Of a DNA stretch of 11,708 nt, positions 1-6,622 are shown in pieces. A program made the translations under genes and the position numbers. This stretch comes from JAUVAV01 sp965371665 (GTDB lineage: Bacteria; Oederibacteriota; JAAXVQ01; JAUVAV01): NCBI GenBank assembly GCA_965371665.1, contig CBDUZI010000094.1, positions 1 through 11,708 of the forward strand, in the 5' to 3' direction. The notes beneath the pieces are model-generated. The model did no database searches. It was not told the DNA's origin and saw nothing but the letters and a program-made list of their open reading frames with translations. Position 1 is the first letter of the stretch. The number at the start of each line of letters is the position of its first letter.

Positions 1-76
1 CTGCTGTCATTATATCATAAGTCAACAACAAAGTCCGACAGGCTGCTAGGAGCCTGAGCATTCAGCCCGTTTTATC

Positions 77-101
77 ATTCCGGCATGCTTTCAGCCGGAA
101 T
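77..101. repeat. REP-like hairpin
   Basis: Perfect 8-bp arms (ATTCCGGC at 77-84, GCCGGAAT at 94-101) flank a 9-nt loop. This is the strongest small stem in the left intergenic region. Its GC-rich core and AT-rich surroundings resemble dispersed repetitive extragenic palindromes. No T-tract follows on either strand, so a terminator role is unlikely. Confidence 0.55.
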
Positions 102-131
102 CCAGAGGATTTGATTTAATTGGAATTAATT

Positions 132-160
132 GTAAGGCCGGGTTTAAAACCCGCCCCTAC
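132..160. repeat. REP-like palindrome with CGGGTTT/AAACCCG core
   Basis: The 7-bp arms at 139-145 and 147-153 surround a single central base. The symmetry continues outward imperfectly, to GTAAGGC at 132-138 against CCCCTAC at 154-160 (5 of 7 paired). The element is nested inside the 46-235 element. It looks like a dispersed extragenic palindrome. Its copy number in the genome cannot be judged from one window. Confidence 0.5.
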
Positions 161-239
161 TGGATGATTTAGTCCAGGGATAAGAGCATTCGGGAATGAC
201 AACCTGAAAAACCGACTAAATGCTCAGGCTCCTAGGTTT

Positions 240-722
240 TTAGGGAATTTCCCTTTTTTTCATCCAGGTTTCCAGAAAAACCCTAGCCTGGTCATAAATT
301 CCAGGATTTTGGCTCTCGCGCGGACCCGCAATATTTAAAACCTGTATTTTGTGTCTTATTATCCACTTCCGTATTTTCTCCGGATCGCAGGAATTGTCCA
401 GATCAAGAATCAGGCAGGGTTTATTCATTCTCTTGGCCAGGGCAGCGGTCAGGGCCGTTCCCCCGCTTAACTTGCCCCTCTTTAAAATCAAGGTTCCATC
501 CGAATCCCTGGCATTCCACATAGTCCGCTGTGTGTAATCGTCATCCGGCGTTTCCCGGAGAGGATACTTCCTGGGTATGGTCCCGTCTTTCGCGCGCCGG
601 CCCCGGGGACACCAGCCTCCGCATGATATCTTCATATTCAATGCTGCATCCAAGGCAGCCCGGTCCACGCCGGTTTGTCCGCCCGAGACTATCTTGAGCG
701 GCCTTTCTGAATTCTTTAACAC
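240..722 (-). CDS. YpsA/SLOG-fold 'putative molybdenum carrier' protein
   Basis: This 160-aa soluble protein has no signal peptide. Near the N-terminus it carries the glycine-rich nucleotide-binding signature SGGQTGVDRAALD (residues 13-25). After it come GGWCPRGRRAKDG (35-47), IPRKYPL (49-55), an R-T-x-x-N segment (66-70), DSDGTLIL (73-80) and a C-terminal IAGPRES (131-137). This motif order and length match the family annotated as 'putative molybdenum carrier' (MoCo_carrier, in the YpsA/SLOG superfamily of Rossmann-like ligand-binding proteins). The name comes from structural resemblance to molybdenum-cofactor carrier proteins; the true ligand is uncertain and may be a nucleotide derivative. 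The start is a GTG, chosen because AGGAG lies 10 nt upstream (733-737). The gene is monocistronic and divergent from the kinase gene, with no molybdenum genes nearby. Family assignment is secure; function is not. Confidence 0.85.
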   Translation of the reverse strand: MLKNSERPLKIVSGGQTGVDRAALDAALNMKISCGGWCPRGRRAKDGTIPRKYPLRETPDDDYTQRTMWNARDSDGTLILKRGKLSGGTALTAALAKRMNKPCLILDLDNSCDPEKIRKWIIRHKIQVLNIAGPRESQNPGIYDQARVFLETWMKKREIP

Positions 723-732
723 CTGGTCAGAT

Positions 733-737
733 CTCCT
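733..737 (-). promoter_or_regulatory. Shine-Dalgarno site fixing a GTG start
   Basis: On the minus strand the sequence reads AGGAGA, with AGGAG at 737-733 and a 10-nt gap to GTG at 722-720. No in-frame ATG precedes the conserved GGQTG motif at a better distance, so this site supports GTG as the initiation codon. Confidence 0.7.
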
Positions 738-967
738 TGATTTTAAAGTATATTATCAAAACCAGAATAACCTGTCTACTTCTGAAAAACCTGTGTAATC
801 CAGGGATGCACCTATCTTAAGCGCTGCCTGTGGCATGCCATCATATATTACGTTATATTTTTATTTTTTAGATTTAAAAAAGTCCTTCCTCAAGCCGATA
901 CTGTATATATCCGGTTAAATAGTGTCTGTTTCCCAGCACAACAGGTTTCGGCCGCTTATTATTTAGC

Positions 968-972
968 GAGGT
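968..972 (+). promoter_or_regulatory. Ribosome binding site of the histidine kinase gene
   Basis: GAGGT lies 8 nt before the ATG at 981. It supports that start, which also keeps the hydrophobic N-terminal segment in the protein. Confidence 0.65.
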
Positions 973-980
973 AAAATAGC

Positions 981-2525
981 ATGCGCAGGTTAACTACAGC
1001 TTTAATTATTATGCTTATTGTATTAATCCCGTGTTTTTTAAACCTCTTGTCCATCCCGGCCCGGTCCGGCCTGCCGGCCATGAATACCGCCGCGCATGAA
1101 ACCGGAGTCCTGGTCAAGCGGGCAGCGCCTTATGACCAGCCGGTTAAATTCACTTTCCCGGATGTTTTCAAGAAGTATTGGCCTCTTTTTTGCTGTGTAG
1201 GAGTTATTTTCTTCATATTTATTCTTACAATTTTTTATACTTCCCGGCTCAACCTCAAGCTCAAACAATCCCTCGCCACCCAGCAAAAGGAAATCGTTGC
1301 ACGTAAGTCTTCGGAGGAAGCGCTGAAAATATCCGAGCAGAAATTCAGAGCGGTTTTTGATTTGGCGGAAGCCGGGATACTTATGGCCGATCTCGAACAC
1401 AGAAAATTCTATATGGGCAACCAAAAAATCTGTCAAATGCTGGGCTACACAAAAGAGGAACTTATCAAGTTAAGCGTTGCGGATATTCATCCCCCGGAAA
1501 AACTTGCTCAGGTCGTGGGAAATTTCGAGAAACAATCAAGCAAGCAAATTACACTTGCCCAGAATACTCCCATGAAAAAAAAAGACGGCAGCGTTTTTTA
1601 TGCGGATATTTCCTCCGCACCCATAAGCTTGGGCAACAAGACCTATCTGCTGGGAGTATTTCGGGACATCACGGAACGCCGGCAGTCCGAAATAAAGCTG
1701 CGACAGTCTATAGAAAATTTCGAGGCGGCGAACCGGATACTTACCAATGCCCTGGCGCAAACTAATTCGCAGTCCCAGGAGGCAGCCGCGGCTGATCAGG
1801 CTAAAAGTGGATTTCTGGCTAATATGAGCCATGAACTTCGTACTCCGATGAACGGGATCATGGGGATGACCGACCTTATACTGGATACCAAACTGTCTCC
1901 CCAACAACGCGGTTATGCCGAAACAGTCAAGCAAAGCGGAGATAGGCTGCTGAAAATCATCACTTCCATCCTGAATTTTTCCAGGATGGCATCCGGAAAA
2001 CTGGAACTTGAGGCCCTCGACTTTAATTTGCACGCCACCTTAGATGACATGAATAACCTTCTGACCTGGCAGGCGCAGGAAAAAAAATTGAACTATGCCT
2101 GCTTGATTGATTCCCGGGTTCCCCAAAAGCTTAAGGGTGATCCCAACCGGCTGCAGCAGATACTCATTAATCTTATTTCCAACGCTATTAAGTTCACTTC
2201 CTGGGGAGAGATTTCGCTGCACGTCGGGCTGGAGCAGGAAGACGACCATCAAGCTATAGTGCACTTTGCTGTCTCGGATACAGGTATCGGCATTCCGGAA
2301 AACAAGCTGGAGTCCATTTTTTGCGCCTTTACCCAGGTGGATGCTTCTATTACCCGTAAATACGGCGGTACCGGTCTGGGGCTGGCCATATGCCAACAAC
2401 TGACGGAAAAGATGGACGGCCGCCTCACAGTACGCAGTGAATATGGACGGGGTTCTACCTTTGAGCTTACCGTACCTTTGGCTAAATCGTCCCAGACCCT
2501 GGAAGAGATCAAAGAAACGCTCTAG
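981..2525 (+). CDS. Membrane-bound PAS-domain sensor histidine kinase
   Basis: This 514-aa inner-membrane sensor kinase is expected to autophosphorylate and pass phosphate to a response regulator. Order of parts: hydrophobic segment 7-25 (signal anchor or cleaved signal); a short extracytoplasmic stretch of about 40 residues with no recognisable sensor fold; transmembrane helix about 69-88; a coiled linker; a PAS domain about 119-232 ending in the usual FRDITERR; a second coil about 235-270; a HisKA H-box (SHELRTP, phosphoacceptor His284); and an HATPase_c domain with N-box residues Asn397/Asn401, G1 DTGIGIP (433-439), F-box-like FCAFTQVD and G2 GGTGLGLAI (462-470). All catalytic motifs are intact. 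The H-box region is of the type common in hybrid kinases, but there is no receiver domain. The stimulus is probably cytoplasmic, through PAS, because the outer loop is small. A candidate partner is the receiver at 3508-3885, but pairing is inferred from proximity only. Confidence 0.93.
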   Translation: MRRLTTALIIMLIVLIPCFLNLLSIPARSGLPAMNTAAHETGVLVKRAAPYDQPVKFTFPDVFKKYWPLFCCVGVIFFIFILTIFYTSRLNLKLKQSLATQQKEIVARKSSEEALKISEQKFRAVFDLAEAGILMADLEHRKFYMGNQKICQMLGYTKEELIKLSVADIHPPEKLAQVVGNFEKQSSKQITLAQNTPMKKKDGSVFYADISSAPISLGNKTYLLGVFRDITERRQSEIKLRQSIENFEAANRILTNALAQTNSQSQEAAAADQAKSGFLANMSHELRTPMNGIMGMTDLILDTKLSPQQRGYAETVKQSGDRLLKIITSILNFSRMASGKLELEALDFNLHATLDDMNNLLTWQAQEKKLNYACLIDSRVPQKLKGDPNRLQQILINLISNAIKFTSWGEISLHVGLEQEDDHQAIVHFAVSDTGIGIPENKLESIFCAFTQVDASITRKYGGTGLGLAICQQLTEKMDGRLTVRSEYGRGSTFELTVPLAKSSQTLEEIKETL

Positions 2526-2526
2526 G

Positions 2527-3483
2527 CTATTCCTCAAAAGGACGCCGGCGGGCAAAATCCGGTTTATAATGGCCGGGGCCGTCCGGTTCCTGGATCCAGC
2601 CGTGTTCCAGGCCCAAGCCCTCCATCTCCTCCACTACCTCGCCGTACTCCTCCGGGCTTAGGTGCCGGCCCAGGTCCGGATCACGGGCTACGGCGGGAAT
2701 TGGCGAATACTGCGACATTAAGGATATATAAACCCCGGGCGATAATTCCTCCGCGATAAACCTTAGCACGCATTTACTGTTCTCCACCTGCCCGGGCAGT
2801 ACCAGGTGGCGGATAATCAGCCCGGATTCTATTACCCCTTCCTTATCCAGCTTCAATTCAGGCCCTTTTTGACGGAACATCTCCCGCAATGCCCGGGAAG
2901 CAACCTCCGGATAATCCGGCGCATCCGAGAGGCGGGCGGCCAGTCTCTCGTCCAAATATTTCAAATCCGGCAAGTATACCTGCACCCGGTCTTCCAGCGA
3001 GGCGATCCGCTCCGCTTTATCATAGGCATTGGTATTCATCACAAAAACCGGATTCCGGCCGCGCTCTTTTAGTCCCTGCATAAGCATTTCCATTTGAGGA
3101 AGAACATGAGAAGGAGAAACAAACCCTACGCACTTTACGCCTGGTTCCATTATATTTTCGATTTGACGTATGGTCTGCTCCAGGGTGAGTTTCCGGCTGA
3201 TAATGGTTTCCCGGTTGCGGCTGATCTGGTAATTCTGGCAGTATTGGCACTGCAAGTTGCAGCGGCTGAAAAATATATTGCAGATGCCGCTCTTCCCGGT
3301 CAATACCGGCTCTTCGCCGCAATGTAGACAGATAGAAGCTATCTCGAATCCAGCCCCGGTCCGGCAATACCCATAAGGCCCATAGAACCGGTTAGCATGG
3401 CATTCACGCGGACAACAAACGCAGTCAGAGAGACTCGCCAGGTATTCGGCCGAGGAGTATCCGGGAGAGCCTCCGTTAATCAT
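2527..3483 (-). CDS. PflX-like radical SAM protein (COG1313 type)
   Basis: This 318-aa cytoplasmic iron-sulfur enzyme has the radical SAM cluster motif C-x3-C-x2-C at Cys75, Cys79 and Cys82 (FSRCNLQCQYCQNYQIS). An N-terminal cysteine cluster (Cys21, 23, 24, 28 and 40, in a CCPRECHANR...GYC context) and GEEPVLTGKSG (56-66) precede it. This arrangement is typical of the PflX/'putative pyruvate formate-lyase activating enzyme' group. Those proteins resemble glycyl-radical activases, but their substrates are mostly unknown. The C-terminal region has the family-like segments VYLPDLKY (169-176), RHLVLPG (225-231) and SLMSQYSP (254-261). It is the last gene of the cluster, 24 bp after the receiver gene, with only a weak GGA ribosome site. 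No glycyl radical enzyme is visible in the window, so 'pyruvate formate-lyase activation' should not be assumed. The function here is unknown. Confidence 0.88.
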   Translation of the reverse strand: MINGGSPGYSSAEYLASLSDCVCCPRECHANRFYGPYGYCRTGAGFEIASICLHCGEEPVLTGKSGICNIFFSRCNLQCQYCQNYQISRNRETIISRKLTLEQTIRQIENIMEPGVKCVGFVSPSHVLPQMEMLMQGLKERGRNPVFVMNTNAYDKAERIASLEDRVQVYLPDLKYLDERLAARLSDAPDYPEVASRALREMFRQKGPELKLDKEGVIESGLIIRHLVLPGQVENSKCVLRFIAEELSPGVYISLMSQYSPIPAVARDPDLGRHLSPEEYGEVVEEMEGLGLEHGWIQEPDGPGHYKPDFARRRPFEE

Positions 3484-3507
3484 GTAAACGTTCCGGGGGC
3501 CGTTGTG

Positions 3508-3885
3508 TCAGCCAACCGCCTGCCCGAGAATCTCCTTTACTTTGTCGAGGAGTTCGTCCGGGTCAAAAGGCTTGATAATGTAATCATCGCCCCCGGCTGC
3601 AAAGCCCCGCTGGGCGTCTCCAGGATTGCCCAGGGCGGTTAAAAATACAACTTTAATACCCTTGTTTTGAGGGTGTTTTTTCAACTCCCCGCATACCTCA
3701 TACCCGGTCATACCGGGCATCATAATATCCAGCACTATCAGGTCAGGACGCCTGGCCTCCACCTGCTCCAGGGCTTCAAAACCGCTGTTGGCAGTCCGTA
3801 CTTCATATCCCTCCACGGACAGGCTCATTTTCATCAACCGGGCGATAGCCGGCTCGTCATCAACCACTAAAATATTTTTACTCAT
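3508..3885 (-). CDS. Stand-alone CheY-like response regulator receiver
   Basis: This 125-aa protein consists only of a receiver domain. The acidic pair Asp9/Asp10 (VVDDEP), phosphoacceptor Asp53 (VLDIMMPGMTG), Thr83 (FLTALG) and Lys105 (IIKPFDPDEL) are all in place, so it should bind magnesium and be phosphorylated. There is no output domain, so it must act by protein-protein contact, as CheY or SpoIIAA-type switches do, or as a phosphorelay intermediate. Its ATG shares one base with the TAA of the preceding gene (TAATG), and AAGGAG lies 9 nt upstream (3895-3900), indicating translational coupling. The partner may be the cytoplasmic HEAT part of the preceding gene's product. The kinase could be the one encoded at 981-2525. 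Both pairings are inference. Confidence 0.92.
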   Translation of the reverse strand: MSKNILVVDDEPAIARLMKMSLSVEGYEVRTANSGFEALEQVEARRPDLIVLDIMMPGMTGYEVCGELKKHPQNKGIKVVFLTALGNPGDAQRGFAAGGDDYIIKPFDPDELLDKVKEILGQAVG

Positions 3886-5399
3886 TAGTTCTTACTCCTT
3901 GTTTTTTTACCCGACGCTTGAGAAAAAATGTTTTTCAAGGCTTTCCTAATCTGTTCCCGGGCTTCGGTTGGCAGCATATCCTCCGGCTGTTTCTCGATGC
4001 GTCTAAGCGAACGTCCGGCCGCTGTTGCCACCCTCTTCTCATTATCCTTCATGCCTTCAATCAGCAAATCCAGGGTCAGGGGGTGATATTGTTCACCCAT
4101 GGCAAAGACCATGTTTTCGCGCTGGAAGGGATCCTGATCCGTTATCATGGCCTTGATAATATCCAAAGCTTTGTCCGCATCCAGTTCCAGCATACGAACC
4201 GCTGCCAAAGCCCGTTCCTTGTAATTGCCGGTCCTGGTCAACTGTTCAAGTTCCATCAGTTGATTATCCACGGGTACGGCCACGCTGATGTTTTCCGGGC
4301 TTGAGGGCAGCTGCGGCGAAGAAATCCCCGGCGATAAACGGGCCGCGCCTGAGACTCTGCCGGTCAGTGTGGCATAAGGGCTGCTCCCGGGCAAGCCCGC
4401 CATGTCCCTCACCATTTTAAGCATTTCCTGCTGGTATTTCATAATCGTCTCCTCGCGCTTGGAGCGCATGCGGCCGATCACTAAATAGAACCCCCATACT
4501 ACCAGGCCTAACAGAAGCAGTCCAAATAGAAACCCGTATATTACCATGCGCTGCTGAAAGGAAACATCGCCCAGCACACTCTTAAACCGGTTATCCAACT
4601 GATTCATGAAATTTTTCCGGTCCTCCTCGGACTTATAATAAAGATTCTGAATGCGCGCCAGGGGCGCCATGAACTGCGCTATCTGCCTTTCCTGGCTTTT
4701 TTGGAAAGTCACCATTAATTTTGTCATGGCAGCCACATTCCTGGCATACTCTTCCATTAAAACCCCGGCTGACCCGGAACCTTGAACTCCGGCCCCGGCT
4801 TCCATGGGCGCCGGCTCCGCATACATGGGCATAACCTGGGTGCCGGAAGAATCCGAAACCCGTGTGGTCTGGCGCGAAGAGGCATCTCTTTTCCGCGAGC
4901 CGGCCATGCTTACAGTCGAGACTCCCCGCTTTTGGGTCTGAGTCTCAGCATCCTGCTTTAGCATCTTCTCTTTCATGCTCTCGGGAATAAGCATTACCTT
5001 GGTTACGGCTTTCTGAGGGTGGACCTGCTTGGCCGCGATATCAAACATCTGGCGGACCTGCTGGTTATCAGGATCCATATGATAAGCTTGAGAGAGGTAA
5101 TCGTAGGCTTTTTTATATTTCTTGGCCAGGAAGAGCCTGCTTCCCCGCTCAACTAAAATCTTGAGCAGGAAAACCTTGGCCCGCTGGTTATCCGGATGGA
5201 TCTTCAAGGCCTGGTTAAGCTGCTGGATGGCTTTGCCCGAATCGCCCCTGAGATAACTCTGTATAGCCTTATCAAAAACATAGGCTGATTTACCAGCCGG
5301 CTGCTTAGTTGATACCTCGGCCTTGATATCCCCGCCCCACATTCCAAAAACTAAAATGCTTAAGGCCATTCCAGCAACAATGAATATTTTTCGGATCAT
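3885..5399 (-). CDS. Membrane protein with periplasmic TPRs, one late TM helix and C-terminal HEAT-like region
   Basis: I do not recognise a named family for this 504-aa protein. Residues 1-27 form a signal peptide or signal anchor (hydrophobic 5-20). Two TPR-like helical pairs follow: about 41-72 (AIQSYLRGDSGKAIQQLNQALKIHPDN) and about 83-118 (RGSRLFLAKKYKKAYDYLSQAYHMDPDN). Residues 145-212 are Ser/Thr/Gly/Ala-rich and look disordered. A helical, probably coiled stretch (213-280) leads into a clear transmembrane helix (about 286-308), followed by the basic RMRSKR. By the positive-inside rule this puts the C-terminus in the cytoplasm. A second coil (313-335) and a Pro/Ser linker precede helical repeats at about 378-470 (ALAAVRMLELDADKALDIIKAMITDQDPFQRENMVFAMGE), which resemble HEAT repeats. 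The start overlaps the previous stop as ATGA and has a perfect AGGAGG site. The protein is likely an envelope-spanning scaffold between the PorV-like barrel and the receiver (inference). Confidence 0.85.
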   Translation of the reverse strand: MIRKIFIVAGMALSILVFGMWGGDIKAEVSTKQPAGKSAYVFDKAIQSYLRGDSGKAIQQLNQALKIHPDNQRAKVFLLKILVERGSRLFLAKKYKKAYDYLSQAYHMDPDNQQVRQMFDIAAKQVHPQKAVTKVMLIPESMKEKMLKQDAETQTQKRGVSTVSMAGSRKRDASSRQTTRVSDSSGTQVMPMYAEPAPMEAGAGVQGSGSAGVLMEEYARNVAAMTKLMVTFQKSQERQIAQFMAPLARIQNLYYKSEEDRKNFMNQLDNRFKSVLGDVSFQQRMVIYGFLFGLLLLGLVVWGFYLVIGRMRSKREETIMKYQQEMLKMVRDMAGLPGSSPYATLTGRVSGAARLSPGISSPQLPSSPENISVAVPVDNQLMELEQLTRTGNYKERALAAVRMLELDADKALDIIKAMITDQDPFQRENMVFAMGEQYHPLTLDLLIEGMKDNEKRVATAAGRSLRRIEKQPEDMLPTEAREQIRKALKNIFSQASGKKTRSKN

Positions 5400-6622
5400 G
5401 GCTGCACCTCCTGGGACGAAGGCACACTTAGTTCTTCTTGTTCGTCCGGGGTGAGCGTCTCATCAATCCCGGGTTTTATCCGCTCTTTGGATTCCCCGGC
5501 CGGTCGAACATCCATCCGAAGCATTTCCAGTACGCTTCGGAGCTTATCCCGCAAATTTATTACCCGCTTATTATGCGCATTAATTGCAAAAGCCTGATCC
5601 ACTATCAGCAGGGCTTCCTCATACTTGCTCTGGTTGTATAATTCCTCGGCCTGTTTCAGAAGTTCTTGGCTACGGTCCTGCTGCAGGCTTTTCATGGAAC
5701 TCCCAAATCCCATTCCCGCTGAAACCAAATGAGTGGTTCCGAATATTCCCATAAGCTTCAGTGCGTAATCCAAAGAAAGATTCTGCCATTGTACGCCTGC
5801 CCCGGCCTGAAAACCGTCCGTATCATAACCCAATTTATATCCGGCTCGCAGGCTTACAGTATTCTGAAAAGAATATTCCAAACCAAAATTACTTCGCAAG
5901 GTATTATCCAGGGACTGAACCAGGTCTACCATAGCCGCAATCTGATGAAGTTCACCCAAGTCTTGGGCATAGCAGGTCCCGGCACGGATTACTATAGGCA
6001 GCTTTTCCGACCCGCTCTCAAACTCTGAAAGATAGCCCAGGTTCAGGCATGACAATCCAAAAGTAAAATTCTCATCCAGCTGATACAGCGCGCCCAGATC
6101 GGCGGCCAATCCGGAAGCATTGGAACCTGCCAATTCCCGGCGGAGAATTTTCATATTCGCGCCCCCTGACAATCCCGTCAAGCCCAGCCAGGAGGAGAGA
6201 TCCCGGGCATATGAGAACTGTACACCCAGATCATAGGCCTGCACCATGCCCTGCGAAATTCCATTGGCATCCAATGACGGAATCTCGGGCATATGCAGCA
6301 GAAAAACACTGGCCCCCACGGTTCCTACTCCTAAAATCGGGCGGGCGTAAGCCAGGGCTTCATACCGGGTCTCGGCAATCCAATTCAAGTGAGTGGCGGC
6401 AAGCATATTCATTTTCATATCAGCCAAGCCGGCCGGATTATAAAATACCGAGTTAACATCCCCGGAGCGCGCGGTATAGGCTTCTCCCACGCCGGCTGCG
6501 GCCGCGCCCAGGCCGATTTTCAAAAAGTCCGCGCCGGTTGTCCCCCGCTCTCCGGCCAGAGCCGCAGCCGTCAGGCCGAGACTCAAGGTTAAAACCAGTA
6601 TTATTTCATCTATGCGCTTCAT
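5396..6622 (-). CDS. PorV/PorQ-family outer-membrane beta-barrel with C-terminal TPR extension
   Basis: This 408-aa protein has a signal peptide likely cleaved after Ala23 (TAAALA/GERG). The mature N-terminus carries the family hallmark: TTGADFLKIGLGAAAAGVGEAYTARSGDVNSVFYNPAGLA at 28-67. Alternating amphipathic strands to about 307 end in a typical barrel closure (HLVSAGMGFG). In type IX secretion PorV is the outer-membrane shuttle that binds the C-terminal domain of cargo. Relatives with FadL-like barrels occur widely in uncultured bacteria. The protein is unusual in having a TPR-like helical pair after the barrel (about 318-362, QELLKQAEELYNQSKYEEALLIVDQAFAINAHNKR) and a charged Pro-rich tail, expected in the periplasm. 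It overlaps the giant surface protein gene as ATGA and the next gene as ATGA. The context fits an export partner for the giant protein, but barrel function is assigned by family only. Confidence 0.88.
   Translation of the reverse strand: MKRIDEIILVLTLSLGLTAAALAGERGTTGADFLKIGLGAAAAGVGEAYTARSGDVNSVFYNPAGLADMKMNMLAATHLNWIAETRYEALAYARPILGVGTVGASVFLLHMPEIPSLDANGISQGMVQAYDLGVQFSYARDLSSWLGLTGLSGGANMKILRRELAGSNASGLAADLGALYQLDENFTFGLSCLNLGYLSEFESGSEKLPIVIRAGTCYAQDLGELHQIAAMVDLVQSLDNTLRSNFGLEYSFQNTVSLRAGYKLGYDTDGFQAGAGVQWQNLSLDYALKLMGIFGTTHLVSAGMGFGSSMKSLQQDRSQELLKQAEELYNQSKYEEALLIVDQAFAINAHNKRVINLRDKLRSVLEMLRMDVRPAGESKERIKPGIDETLTPDEQEELSVPSSQEVQP
5407..5412 (-). promoter_or_regulatory. Perfect AGGAGG ribosome binding site inside the upstream gene
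   Basis: AGGAGG (5412-5407) lies 7 nt before the ATG at 5399, within the last codons of the PorV-like gene. It confirms the ATGA-overlap start. It also suggests that translation of the 504-aa protein is strong rather than relying on re-initiation alone. Confidence 0.75.

Larger units (their letters stand above)
46..235. repeat. MITE-like palindromic element with 17-bp terminal inverted repeats
   Basis: A 17-bp sequence, CTAGGAGCCTGAGCATT, at 46-62 recurs as a perfect inverted copy at 219-235. These copies bound a 190-bp non-coding segment. Between them lie several smaller palindromes: 77-101 (8-bp arms ATTCCGGC/GCCGGAAT, 9-nt loop), 116-129 (TTAATT-GG-AATTAA), 132-160 (core CGGGTTT-A-AAACCCG with imperfect flanks) and 160-177 (CTGGA/TCCAG). 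The left terminus also sits in an 18-bp near-palindrome at 39-56 (CAGGCT/AGCCTG arms). I see no target-site duplication and no open frame, so this could be a non-autonomous mobile element or a composite of REP-like palindromes. The right terminus ends 4 bp beyond the stop codon of the minus-strand gene at 240-722, so a role in transcript-end processing is possible. No run of T follows a strong stem, so I do not call a Rho-independent terminator. Confidence 0.6.
723..980. other. Divergent intergenic region between carrier-like gene and kinase
   Basis: These 258 bp hold the 5' regions of two divergent genes. On the minus strand a TATACT-like hexamer (about 746-751), preceded by a TG dinucleotide a few bases upstream, could be the -10 of the 240-722 gene, but no good -35 partner is seen. 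A 10-bp perfect palindrome TGGCATGCCA (831-840) sits near the middle, followed by a very AT-rich tract (841-877). That is an arrangement seen at operators and UP-like elements. A TATATA tract at about 904-909 is a candidate -10 for the kinase. None of these is strong enough to call as a promoter. Confidence 0.3.

Noticed and set aside
200..239. Rho-independent terminator after the 240-722 gene
   Set aside because: The minus strand has a short T-run, but the preceding stem is only about 5 bp with a large loop. The 17-bp inverted repeat arms are more than 150 bp apart.
832..850. Sigma-54-like TGGCATG element upstream of the kinase
   Set aside because: The required GC ten bases after the GG is missing; the sequence there is AT, so the -24/-12 pattern fails.
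1038..1436. Minus-strand 132-codon open frame within the kinase gene
   Set aside because: It lies opposite an intact kinase with all family motifs, and its translation has no recognisable domain.
2527..3483. Calling the radical SAM gene pyruvate formate-lyase activating enzyme (pflA)
   Set aside because: The N-terminal cysteine cluster places it in the PflX-type group, and no pyruvate formate-lyase is nearby. A pfl function would be a guess.
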